Source: Fragilariopsis cylindrus CCMP1102 (taxonomy: Eukaryota > Bacillariophyta > Bacillariophyceae > Bacillariales > Bacillariaceae). Taken from it: a stretch of DNA of 64,000 nt. The first letter of the stretch is position 1. Each line of letters begins with the position of its first letter. The position numbers were made by a program, and so were the translations under genes. The notes beneath the pieces are model-generated. The model saw only the letters and a program-made list of their open reading frames with translations. It was not told the origin of the DNA and did not search any database. Shown here piece after piece: positions 37,917-49,425 of the stretch. Location: the NCBI GenBank assembly GCA_900095095.1, contig FMBT01000303.1, positions 62,001 to 126,000 of the forward strand, read 5' to 3'.

Positions 37917-39586
37917 ATGAAGATCTCGTTTTTGTTTCTCGCTATCGTAACAGCATCCGATGCCTTCGTGGCCCCCACCAACATCTGTAAGGCTTCTCTT
38001 AAACCAATAGAAAGCACTGTTAGTACGCGTATATTTTCTTCAGAAAACGACCAAGAGAATTTCCCCATTCCCGAAGTTCCTACTGATGGGTCAAAAAGTT
38101 TTAACCCGCTTCCTGCAGCAACAGTCGCTTTATGTTTATTAAGCTCGACAGCAGCTTCGGCAGCTGGTCCTGATTGGGGTAAGTGTTGCGACGACTACTT
38201 GATTTGAAACGTATATGAAATGTCAAAATGCGACTTGATGTCATTAATCGTGTTGCTGATTGGCAATGAATCGCATTTCTTACTGATCACTAAAATATGA
38301 CTCTTGTATGAACAGGTGTTTTTGAAGGGAAGACTTTATCGCTTCTCCATCCTGTTATGATGGTTGGAATGTTGACGCTGAGCGCATCTACCGCACTCTT
38401 GGGGTTTGAATGGCGGAGACAACGAACAATTGGGGATGACATTTCTGCCTTGAAGAAACAATTGCCTAAATTAGATGGTGCTTCGTCTGTTTCGGAGGCT
38501 TTGAAAGCATGCCAATCCTCTGAAGAAATTGACTCTTCTCAGTTGGCCCGACTAAAATCTGCCCTACCAATCGAATCTGAAATGAAAGAGCTTCAAACTG
38601 AGCGCAAGACTCTGGCAGGTAAGTGATAATCACTGTGTGATATTTTTGTATAGAAGGTACCTTATTGACGATACGTGATAGATTTTCCATTTTCGTTATC
38701 TCACTTGTTTCTATCAATGTTTATTTGCTATGCATAGCGAAAGGACCACGCGATAAGGTAAATGATAGTCACTACGGCACTTTGCATAGTGCAGTTGACA
38801 GTGCGCGAAAAGATTTTCTACGTTCCATCATAAAATAATTACTAATACATATTTTTTTACACTTTTATATTATAGCATTATGGACAGGGTGCAATATTGG
38901 CCTTTACAGGAACGGTTTTTGCTATTGAGGTACGGTGAATCTTCTAGATATCGTTATTCATTTAATCTGTGTGCATGTAAATTGTTATTCTTGTTGCAGA
39001 ATTTCTAGTTGGAACACTCTTTCATTCATTACGCTTTTCTATCGAATCGATCCATTTAACAAACATTATCTGACAATACATTTTTTCATACAATTGCACA
39101 TTTCTACCGTCAACAAAAATAGGGACCTCTAAACACCTACGCGCGGGCAGGAAAGCTATTTCCTGGTCCTCATCTTTATGCTGGAGCGGGCCTTGTTTGT
39201 CTTTGGGCTTTGGCTCGTAAGTTGTGAATACTGTAGAGTAGCAGGAAAGCGTTGACTGCACTCTGACTTACTTGATTGGGTACAATTTTACTAATGGTTG
39301 ATTCTGCATGTTTTTTTTTCTTTCCACTTATTTTATGCAGTGCTTATGGTCCCACAAATGCAGAAAGGAAATGACACTGCACGTACCGTCCATATTGGTG
39401 CTAATATTAGTGGGATCGGTTTATTCGTTTGGCAATTAACATCTGGAATCCCTATCTTACTTAAGGTATGTGTTGTGCAAACTGTCTCATAGGTTTTTGT
39501 TTGGATTCTACCTTCGCTTTGTCTCTGAACATGTTGTTGTTATGTTTTATTCGCTGTAGGTTTGGGAGAAAACTTCGTGGCCATAA
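37917..39586 (+). CDS. plastid DUF4079 membrane protein
   Basis: Seven exons: 37917-38178, 38316-38618, 38738-38757, 38876-38929, 39123-39216, 39341-39465 and 39560-39586. They join in phase to 294 residues; one exon is only 20 nt. The leader (FLFLAIVTASDAFVAPTN) is a diatom plastid signal with phenylalanine at the cleavage point. A second hydrophobic stretch (ALCLLSSTAASAAGPDWG) may be a thylakoid-type signal or a first helix. The mature part matches the DUF4079 family of cyanobacteria and plastids: HPVMMVGMLTLSASTALLGFEWR, HYGQGAILAFTGTVFAIE, PGPHLYAGAGLVCLWALA, KGNDTARTVHIGANISGIGLF and the C-terminus KVWEKTSWP. Several histidines in the helices are suggestive of haem or metal binding, but function is unknown. 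I used the ATG at 37917. Confidence 0.88.
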
Positions 39587-40199
39587 ATCCCGGTGTCGGT
39601 GCCCTGATAGAACTGACGTATCCTCGTCTGACCTGAATGAGTACTTGTTAAAAAATACGGATTTCAGTTATGTAGTAAAATTAAAATATCAAGGAACCGT
39701 ATCAAAGATAAAGTTAATTTTTTTCTTCCCGAAACATCATATTCCTATTACATTCATTAGTAGTAAATAGTTGTTTAATATCTCATTTTGAAACTAAAAA
39801 CCAGTAACGGTGTAAAATCAGGAATCAATCGATATTTAATAAATATATTTAAAAAGAAAAATCCCAGTCGTGTCAATTAAAGACGTGTCACAAAAATCCT
39901 GACTCGATTCATTCACCAACCACCAATCTGATCAAAAAGCCATTTATGAAAAATTCTTTTTCTTTCTTGGGCACGAGCAATAATCGCATTGTGTCTTTCT
40001 TGCGCATTGCCTTTGCTTTTTGCGCCATTCAAATAAAAATTACAACGAATAGGAATTTAGAATACACAAGGAGGATTAAACTAACTTGTTATACTAGTAT
40101 ACTTAGCGGGACACATACGAACATTGTTAACTAATAACTCTGTACGAACAACAGGAACCGCAGCAAATCACCTTAAAAAGAAATAATTTCTTGAATCAC
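39587..40199. other. intergenic
   Basis: AT-rich spacer holding the 3' end of the DUF4079 gene and the 5' flank of the helicase gene. No gene recognised. Confidence 0.45.
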
Positions 40200-43100
40200 A
40201 TGAGCGAATCCGATAATACAAAAGGAAAAACAAGTAATCGTACCGAGTCTCCGAAGAAACCCGATGGCGGTCGTGGTGGCGGCCGTGGCAGCAATGGATC
40301 GGGTCGTGGTGGTGGGCGAGGCGGTGGGCGATCAGGGCGAGTCGAGGACGTGGACGCGGTAGAGGAGGAAGGGGTCGTGGCAGTGCACTGTTGGACGTGG
40401 ACGTGGGACCAGTCCCGGATCGAGAAAGATGAATAACGAGAACATTCAGGAAGATGGAAACCAGCAGCAGATATCATCCTCACCACACGAGTCATCGTCA
40501 CAAGCTAACATATCGTCGAATAACATGGATACCAATAATGCGAGAGGGCCAAATGGAAGTAACAATCGAAGCAATGGTGATGGAGGCCGTGGTGGTGGGA
40601 GAGGACGAGGAGGGAAATATTCTGGAGGCAGAGGAAGAGGTAAAAAAGGCCGCGGTGGAGGCAGGGGACCTGGAATTCATAAAAATAAGAATGCAGGAGG
40701 TGTCAGCAGAAGTAGATCGAATAGTCCAGTACCGTCGTGTCCAGGTCACGACGGAGATGTCGTGGTTCCGGCCGAAAACTTCAGGAGCAATCACGACAAT
40801 AAACACAACAACCAGATTCGATTTTCCGAAAAAAATGATAGTAATAAGAACCTAATGTTTGATCAAAAAGTTAATCATGACGCAAATCAGGGAGCGCCGG
40901 GGAACCACCATCAAGAGATAGCGGTTACAGCCGTAGAGAGTCAAGTCCAACCACCGTTGTGTCTACCAACACCACCTCGCAACATCGGAGGAAAAACAGG
41001 TGTACCAATAATACTTTCTAGGAAATCAATTCCAATGCCGACCACGGTGGTAAATGCAGATTATGACTACGATTCTGAAGCACAGCTCTTGTCCGAACGT
41101 CTCGCCACCTCTGCCTTAGAGGATAGTTTTGCCGATGACATCGAGGAAGAGAAAAAGGAAGTGACTCTAGTAGAAGAGGAGCCAAGGGTATTTGAGACGT
41201 CTGGAGAAAACTCTTCTTCGTCGAAACCACCAAGACATTCTACCAAGAAAAGATCGAAAAAGAAAAATAAGAGCGAACGAAATTCTACTCCCACACCTCC
41301 TGTGGAAGACGAACAAGTCATAGACCCCGAAGTTACGACAACAGAAGCGATACAAGCAATCCCAGCACAAGAGGTCAGTATCACTGCTAACACCACGGTT
41401 CATATACGTCGAACTGATTCTTCTGCATCAGTAAGCAAACTTGATGAGGAGATTCTAAAGAAATTTGATGGTAATAATATGGGTAAGGGAGCTAAGAAAG
41501 GAAAATCAAAAAAGAAAAAGGGTCTATCAAAGGACAATGCTGTAAATCAAAGGGCTGCTAAGGCATTTAATAAGGCAGTCCGTCTCTGTGTCGAGAGAAG
41601 TGACCCAGATGGTGTAAGAGAAATCCTTCACGATAAGAACAATCACAATTTTGCTCTAGATAAGACCGTTTTGGAGACGGTCATCAAGGCATATGTCATG
41701 GCAGCAATGTTTGAGGAGGGTCTCTATTGTCTTCGTAACTGTACCCTTCCGGGAACACTTTCCACTTTGCAGACAGAAAGGATCCTAATATGTCTCCCCC
41801 AAAACTTGAGGAACAGTAGTGCATACACTGCAGTAGACATGATCAATGCATTATGCATTGCGACCGAGTTTGACAATCCAACTAGTCGGACTTACTTTCT
41901 TCGTATTGTACGTGGGATCTCCTTAGAATTTCTGGAAGAGGTTATGTCAGCGAGAGACCGAATTTGCTCAGCTCCATGTGAAAGATTGGTACGGTCTGCG
42001 GTTTGTGTTGTCGCTGCTCGTTTGAAGCGTGGTAAAAAACCTAACGAGATGATTGTGCAACCTGGTGATCAGCTTGGCGTCTTCGTTTCAGATTCAAGTG
42101 AAAATAGAGGTATCCAAGCTGGAGATGCCGTTTCAATATTGCCTTATGCTGGTCCGTATCCGATGTCAGCAGAAAGTCTAGATCGTAACATGATTGAGGC
42201 AACAGTAACCAATACTAATCCAATTGTAATACGTCTTCAAGATAAACTGAATGCAAGTTTGTACGCAATGCTTACTGAGCATACTGATGGCAATGTTTAT
42301 CGTATCGACAAGCTTGCCAATCGGATGGGTTTCAACCGCCAGTTGTCAGCAGCAGTGGCAATTGCGAGTCCTCTTGGTGATAGCAAAACTCGAGATATAC
42401 GGCGTCCCTGTCGACAACTCATTAAAGCCATCACTGCTATGGACGAGAATATCGACCGTGTTATGAATCATTCTGGAAGAATTGTCCACGGTGAAATGAC
42501 TTCCACAGCGGCACTGTGTGCCGAAGCTGTACCATGGAATATAAATGACGAGAAAGACGATAGAAATGATGATGACGCAAGTAGAATGGCCTCCGATCTT
42601 GCTTTGGATAAATATAGAGCTTTGGAGGGCTTAAATGCTTCTCAGAGTCTTGCAGTACAGGGTGCAGTAACAAACCGTCTTACTCTAGTACAAGGACCTC
42701 CTGGTACCGGTAAGACCGCCGTAGCTATCCGAATACTCCAGCACTGGGCAAGACTCGCCAAATTAGATTCTGGGAATGGAGAGAACCCATCACCTATCCT
42801 TGCCACTTCAGACTCGAATATTGCGGTAGATAATCTTGTGGAAGGCTGTGCAGCTGTTGGATTACAGGTCGTTCGTCTTGGTCGGCCGGAGGCTATCCGA
42901 CCTGAACTCTTGCGCTATTGCATCGACCGTCCTCCCTCCTCATACAGTTCCGGCGTTAACAAAGAGCAGTACGGTAGTAATCCTGCACAGGCTTTCAAAG
43001 AGAGAATGAAAGCATTAAAAAAGGCTCAAATCGTTTGCTGTACATGTATTGGATCGGGAGGTGATATTCTAGACGCGATGACTTTTGATCGTGTTCTTGT

Positions 43101-44296
43101 TGATGAGGCCACGCAGGCCACAGAACCAGCTGTGCTTGTGCCACTTATGAGAGGCTGTAGGCAGTTAGTTCTTGTCGGCGACCATTGCCAATTGCCTCCA
43201 ACTGTACTTTCGACAAGTGCAGAAGAAGAAGGACATGGAGTTCCTTTGTTTTCTAGAATGGTTGCCTGCGGCGTTCCTCCTTTCATGCTCGACACACAGT
43301 ATCGAATGCATCCTTGTATTGCAATGTTCCCTTCGGATCTTTTTATGGTGGTAAGCTTCTCAACGGTGTTTCTGCTCCAGAAAGGCGGCCTCTTGCTGGT
43401 TTTCCATGGCCAAGGGAGGAATTTCCTGTTGCTTTTGTCCCTGTGAAGGGGACCGAGATGGATGATGGTGTAGTAAAACGAACGAGGCAGAAGCCGCAGC
43501 TGCTTGTGATGCCGTAGCCGCGTTACTTTCAGGTGGGTGCACACCATCAGATATTGCTGTTGTTACTCCGTATGCAGCCCAAGCTCGTTTGATTCGTCGG
43601 ATGACTCGGAGGCTTACTCAGAATTCTGGTCAAACTTACATTGAGGTTGCATCTGTAGATGGTTTCCAAGGAAGAGAGAAAGAAGCAGTCGTCTTTTCTG
43701 CAGTACGAAGTAACGACTACGGGGCCATTGGTTTCGCATCCGATTGGCGTCGTATCAATGTCTCGTTTACTCGGGCAAGAAGAGCTCTAATTGTGATTGG
43801 AAACGACCAAACTCTTCGTCGAGGAGATCCTGACACTTGGATGCCATGGTTAGCCTGGGCAGATGCACATGGTCTAAACATGGACAAACCAGGTGTTCCA
43901 AGAGGAAGATACGACCCGGAACAACTTCGTCGAGTACGAGGCGGAACAACTGCTGCCGAGATGCTCAAAGACGTCCTGGAGCGCCAGCAAGCGCAATTAA
44001 AGATAGCTGAAAAGCAGTTAGAAAAGGCAGAAAAAAATGCCGCGGGACACATAATTGGAAAGGACGACGATGACGAAGGTTCTGGCGACAATGACAATGG
44101 CACGAATGACCAAGCGTTGTCATTGGAAGAAGACCTTGCGCGTCTCACAAAGACTGATGGAAACTGGGACGATTCCGATGACGAAGATGAACACAATATG
44201 CATCACAGCACTTCACAACCAACCCTATCGTCGGCCGATCGAGCCGACGGTAGCGGTAGTGAAAATGATTCTCCAGTTGATGCTTGGGACCTTTAA
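40200..44296 (+). CDS. UPF1/SMUBP-2-like SF1 helicase with RGG tail
   Basis: Read as one exon with four one-base frame breaks (near 40340, 40396, 43341 and 43476), the gene gives about 1366 residues. The N-terminus is RGG/RG-rich (GGRGGGRGSNGSGRGGGRGG), typical of RNA binding, then disordered. Residues ~440-600 form an alpha-helical region (FNKAVRLCVERSDPDGVREIL) that may be a PPR-like solenoid. The helicase core has LVQGPPGTGKTAVAIRIL (Walker A, ~833), VLVDEATQATEPAV (DEAT box, ~969), LVGDHCQLPPTVLS, DTQYRMHPCIAMFPSDL, VDGFQGREKEAVVFSAVRS and WRRINVSFTRARRALIVIGN, the full superfamily 1B set. Likely role is RNA (or DNA/RNA) unwinding in RNA metabolism. The acidic C-terminus ends DAWDL. The breaks all need one extra base and two lie at T5 and A4 runs, so lost consensus bases are more likely than decay. 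An alternative start is the ATG at 40429. Confidence 0.85.
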
Positions 44297-44911
44297 AAAG
44301 ATTAAATTTATATTCCTCAATGAAATGATCATTCGTCTTAAGCTAATAAAATACCTTTAAAAAGTACCTGAGTTCCCCCTATTTCATTCTCTAAAAGGCA
44401 AATGATGCTCGGATATTCTAGTCTATTACTATAATTCCATCACGGAGAGAGAGATGTCATTAGTATGGCTCTTTTCACAGGACCACATCCGTTTATTTTA
44501 ATTGTTCCATGATCAGCACATTTTGACGGCACAAACTGAAAATGTGCAAAATTTAGGCAGTAATTGATACGCACATTTTCCATATTCTCCTCCACGGACA
44601 CAAATTGAATAAATTAGCTTCTTTTTAATTTGAATTTACGAAACACGATACCGGTAACATGTTAGGGTGAACATAGTCCAGTACTCCCTGCTCAAATTTG
44701 TTTTCAAATCCGAAGATCTCGATGTGAGATTCGACGATTATTCGACGATATTCTCGATTCGATTCGATATTCGATTAGCCAAACAGCCAACAGCCAATAT
44801 CTCTCGATCCATAAACTGATGCATCTGTATCCTTTTACGACATTATTAACTGAGCTTTGTCGTCGGTGTCAAAAATACCATCCTTGCCTAGAACAATTAG
44901 ACTTCACCAGG
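44297..44911. other. intergenic
   Basis: Spacer between the helicase and ITPase genes, with a run of TTCGAT/CGATTCGA-like motifs near 44730-44775. No gene seen. Confidence 0.45.
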
Positions 44912-46459
44912 ATGATTTTCCTGTCAGGTTTCATCTCAATTTTGTTATTGTTAGCATCTTATGTTCATGCTTTTGCTCCTACAAATTCAGCACTTCCTAG
45001 ACATTCACCGCTGACGAAAATAAGATCTTTAACAACAATAGCTCGACCTACCTCATTCTTACTGGTGAGCAATACCGAACAGCTAAATATAGCATTTGTT
45101 ACAGGAAACCAGGTAAGTCCATCGATGCATTTTAATTTGTGTGCATGCATACCGACATTAAAATTAATAGACAGATAAATAGACAAACGTACGACTAACA
45201 GCAGCGAGAAAAACTGAAACCTCGATAATCACAGATGAAAGTGAGGGAGATTGAACTGATATTGTCGGAAAATAAAATGGAAAATCTAGGTGAGAACTCA
45301 GCGCCACTTACTGAAATGCTAAGGATTTCCAAAAAAAATCGCAATTCTAATTAGACAGACATGTCAAATATCACCTTATTGTCAGTGAACTTGAGAGTTA
45401 TACAGGTTGATCTACCCGAAATACAGGAAGTAAACACGGAAGGAATAGCAAAAGAGAAAGCACTTCTTGCAGCCCAACTAGCTGGTGGATCCAGCCTCAT
45501 TGAAGATACAAGTCTGGAATTTCATGCGTTGGGAGGTATGCCGGTCCCTACATCAAATGGTTTCAAGAAAGATTGAAAAGTGTGGGCCTTTGGAGAATTT
45601 TAACGGCATATGAAGGTAATTTATCTTCTGTTTGGTGCTTCGATGATGATTGAATTTCTTTTGTTTGTTTGTCTCACATACATCGTATTTTTCTCCAAAG
45701 ACAAATCAGCCACGGCTGTGTGTACTCTCGCTTTTAGCATTGGTAAGAGGGCCCTTTAAAAAAGTCATAACGTTCCAAGTGGATAGAGATTAAATCGTAT
45801 CATCTTTCTCATTTCTTATCCTCTCTAAATGCATTCCTTTCCAATTTCTTTTATCATTTCTGCAATCGTAATATAAAACATACGGATATACTTTGTTGCC
45901 GAATTTCTCATCAACTGCAGCACCTCACGCCGACCCAGTATTGTTTACAGGGAAAGTAGAAGGGACCATTGTTGAACCTGTAGAAGGACGGGGCTTTGGT
46001 TGGGACTCTATATTTGTACCGCGAGGGGAGGATCAACCGTTCAGTTGTTTATCTATAGAACGAAAAAATGAGCTGAGTCACAGAGGTAAGTTTTGACGCT
46101 GAAGTGATCGTGTTCGCGTTATAAGTGCAGGTTTGTTTAATGCAGTTCACTGGATGGTAATTTATAAAATTGATCGCTGACTTATTCAACACTTGATTAA
46201 ATATCTCAACTTTCTTCTCAGGAAATGCAGGTAAGATATCGAATGCGTTATCATTTCGAAAATGCTGTTCCACTATCACCGTTAAGGCCAGCCTAATATC
46301 ATGATTTTTATTTTTTTCAATTTTTCTCTCAAAAAAGTACGACAATGGATCGAGTGGCTAAAATTAAATAAAGACGAGCTTATAGAGAGGCAAAAGACAG
46401 GAAAACAAACGATAGGGCATAAGGGTTTGGACTTTAAGTCTGATTCCCCTGAACAGTAA
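44912..46459 (+). CDS. ITP/XTP pyrophosphatase (Ham1 family), plastid-targeted
   Basis: Seven exons: 44912-45112, 45235-45289, 45359-45615, 45701-45742, 45921-46085, 46222-46230 and 46338-46459, about 283 residues. The leader ILLLLASYVHAFAPTNS carries an excellent ASAFAP plastid motif. The enzyme body shows FVTGNQ plus MKVREIELIL (substrate loop), IQVDLPEIQE, SLIEDTSLEFHALGGMPG, IKWFQERLK, EDKSATAVCTLAFS, GFGWDSIFVPRGEDQPF and IERKNELSHRGNAVRQW. It hydrolyses dITP/XTP to monophosphates, cleaning the nucleotide pool, here probably in the plastid. The sixth exon is only 9 nt but is required for SHRGNAV. Exon 3 has one frame break at about 45543 (PGPY region) that needs one extra base. The ATG at 44912 was chosen over 44819 because it begins the signal peptide. 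Confidence 0.9.
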
Positions 46460-47725
46460 CAGTTGATAGTGGATATAAAACAAAATATGTTACTTTGTGT
46501 GCGTGTGCGTGTGCGTTTGCTGTGCGTCTCATAGATCGCATGGCTATTACCCATATAGAATTCGTGATCGATGGTATCCTTTCTTATTGTGGTTTTACAC
46601 TCGTGCTGACATCGACAATGTTGTGGCTGTAAATTCCGTAATTTTTCCCTATTAAGTAGTCAAACAATACTTACCAATCAAGCAGAGAACAATAACAGAG
46701 TGCGTGAACCAATTTTTTTTCGTATTGATAGTGGTTAGTGCACCTCAAGTATGAAGTAATACGTACGCACACATCATGTGATTTTTATGGGGGAAACACG
46801 TCAAACACACCCGTTGACAAGTAACCCCTTCTATTAGACCAGTAAAATACCAACCATCACATTCTAATATAAACGCGAAGAATAAATATATGTAATGCTT
46901 CTAGCTCTTAAAGTGATTACTACTATTAGTTCTGTATTTCTCGGCTCTTATAATATGGAGAATCTGGGAAAGCTGCATTGTTGGTGATAACACATCATAC
47001 GAGCCATCGTGTCATCAAGGCTCTGGTACAGCAAAGAAGTTTGATCAACCAATAGTATAGTTCATCTTCCAAGATCATTAGAACAACTTTTGTATGCACC
47101 AAACACACTATTATTGTGTGCCTTAATAATAATACTACTGTAGTAGTAGGAGGAGGAGGTTCATCTTGGATGGCAATGATTATCAAGATGGATCAAAAAA
47201 CGGTCACCTGTATAAATTGTGAAAGAATTCAGCAGATGTCAGATCATTGCAGATAGGTTTGTTCATGACAGAATAGAAGTAATACACAAGGATACTGGAA
47301 GATCAGATGTTGACAGTCAAGATGTTGTGAGGCAAAATAAATAATTGTCAAATAAATAATGCATAGTAATGATGTGAGTGTTTGAGTCGAGTGAGTCGCC
47401 CACAAGCAATTCACACGATAATATTTCCGTTGAAAATAGTAAACGACAAAATAGCTGATAAAAACATAAAACGTGTTAATTTGAGAAGGAAAAATTTCAG
47501 ATTTTTGGTGAAGACTTTCCGTTTAACTGTGATCCCGTAAAATAATTATGATTTATCAGTATGTACAAGTATCAATCATTTCCATAGAGCAACGATTTCC
47601 ATTGATTTCTTTCTGCACAACGCCGACATATTTATACTACACCATTCAGTAGATAAGGAAAGTCTTTTTCTAACTTATAGTAAAATTTACACAGTTCTAG
47701 GAGGGGAGACAATCGCATTCTTGGT
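46460..47725. other. intergenic, no gene seen
   Basis: About 1.3 kb of AT-rich DNA between ITPase and cyclin genes. A frame at 46995-47186 (-) looks spurious. No repeat stands out. Confidence 0.45.
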
Positions 47726-48883
47726 TTGTTGTTATCTTTTGATTCCCAAATCTCAAAAGAAAAAATGGTTTCTCCTATATCCTACGGGTCGTGCACTTCT
47801 CAGAGTAGTACCACGAAAATAGACTCTCTTATCGCTGTAGACCAATTAAAGACCATGCTTTTCGTGGAACAGAAATATCGAGTGACTATGTGCCAAGCCG
47901 TTTCGGAAGAATGCAGCCGTCATCCTTATGGCGAATGGAGAAGAAAAATTTGTCAATGGAGCTTCAAAGTGATCGATCATTTCAAAATCGATAGAGAAGT
48001 TGTGAGCGGTGCGATGAATATTCTTGATCGCTATCTAGCTTCGGGGAACAAATGTCTAGATAGAAGGGATGCCTATTCTGACCAACACGAATGCCTTAGG
48101 ACCATTGATTCCCGTACTTTTCAGCTCACCGCAATGACCTCGCTTTATCTGGCTGTGAAAATATCTGACAATGGGGAAAGTCAATATTCATCATCAAGAA
48201 AATTGAAGCTGAATTCGTTTGTTGAGTTATCTCGTGGCCAGTTTTGCGCTGACGAAATCACAGGAATGGAACGTACCATTCTTCATGAGCTTCAATGGGA
48301 GGTCTTTCCGCCCACTCCTATAACATCCGTATCATATTTGCTACATCTTATGCCATCTCAGACAACTTTACCGTACACTTGCCAAAAAAGTTACGACCTG
48401 GTCCTGCATGTGTTACACGAGCTTGCTCGCTACCTGACAGAACTTTCTATAACCCTAACTGTCACTGCGCACACGTCTTCGCAAGTTGCCTACGCTTCTA
48501 TTCTTTTAAGTATGGAACTGTTGACTCCAGTCGCTCTACCGTTTAATGTTAGAGAGGAATTTAACGAAAATGTTGCATCTGTTTCATTGCTTTCTGGGGG
48601 GAATATATTATCATATCAAGACGAAACAATAAAGTGTCTACAAGAAGTGTTGCGTGAAAATTTCTGGCCTGAAATGCTAGTTGATGACTGCGCGTACCAC
48701 GAAATTGGACATCCGATATCAATGGCAAAAGATTTTGGGCTGTTGGATATATCTTACATTATGTCCCCTCATCCTTCAATAGCCCCTAGCAGTACCTTGC
48801 TCTCACATCATCGACCTCTGTCAGATCCATTCAAAGAGCCTGACATTGAAGGCTCTCCTGTCTGTGTTAACCGACACTATTAA
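47726..48883 (+). CDS. diatom-type cyclin
   Basis: A single exon of 385 residues; a second in-frame ATG at 47765 may be the real start. The cyclin box starts at RHPYGEWRRKICQWSFKVIDHF and continues VVSGAMNILDRYLA, FQLTAMTSLYLAVKISD and ITGMERTILHELQWEVFPPTPITSV, the conserved first fold, followed by a less conserved second helical fold (SSQVAYASILLSMELL). The sequence between GNKCLDRRDAYSD and the second half is typical of the expanded diatom-specific cyclins. It would activate a CDK, perhaps in response to nutrient or light conditions, as reported for that group; the partner and signal are not known here. No destruction box is obvious. Confidence 0.88.
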   Translation: MLLSFDSQISKEKMVSPISYGSCTSQSSTTKIDSLIAVDQLKTMLFVEQKYRVTMCQAVSEECSRHPYGEWRRKICQWSFKVIDHFKIDREVVSGAMNILDRYLASGNKCLDRRDAYSDQHECLRTIDSRTFQLTAMTSLYLAVKISDNGESQYSSSRKLKLNSFVELSRGQFCADEITGMERTILHELQWEVFPPTPITSVSYLLHLMPSQTTLPYTCQKSYDLVLHVLHELARYLTELSITLTVTAHTSSQVAYASILLSMELLTPVALPFNVREEFNENVASVSLLSGGNILSYQDETIKCLQEVLRENFWPEMLVDDCAYHEIGHPISMAKDFGLLDISYIMSPHPSIAPSSTLLSHHRPLSDPFKEPDIEGSPVCVNRHY

Positions 48884-49425
48884 TGTAGGTGAAACCCAAA
48901 AATAGACCGAGGGAGTATCTATTTCTTATTAATTACTTCTACTAAAACTAAAAATCAACATAATATCCTTTTGAAATCTTAGATGGGATATAATGTCAGA
49001 ATCAGGTACTTGTACTATCTTTAGATGTCCATTATGCCGAACATCTCATCTTGCTCCTAGATGAATAATCTAGTATACTAACTAGAGTAGATTAGTACGA
49101 AGTATTGAGGTAAGGCGAAACTAAAGTTGTGTTCTATTATTAGTGAAGCTTTCTGTCCGTGACTGGATGGAATCCAGTCCCGGTCCACGCGTTAGATTTT
49201 TTTTTAATACGGTAATACTAACAGTATTCTCGGAAGCCATAAGCCTTGATCTAACCTCTTCTATTTTTTTATGTTGGAATTTTCAAAAATTGCAAACCTA
49301 GTACTACTTCGAAGTACTGTTCAGAGTATTGCTAAAGTCAGATGAAATGACATAGATGTAATCTCTCTTGTAGTTGTAATTTTTCACATCCAGCTAGAAT
49401 CAAACATCATTTCTTTTCAAAAAAT
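48884..49425. other. intergenic with dispersed repeat
   Basis: Contains the repeat at 49112-49190 that recurs at 55474-55557. No gene. Confidence 0.45.
49112..49190 (+). repeat. dispersed repeat, copy 1 (pair with 55.5 kb)
   Basis: Shares AAGGCGAAACTAAAGTTGTG, GAAGCTTT, GTGACTGGA and CAGTCCCGGT with 55474-55557 in the same order and orientation. Short and non-coding; a solitary piece of an unknown element. Confidence 0.65.
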
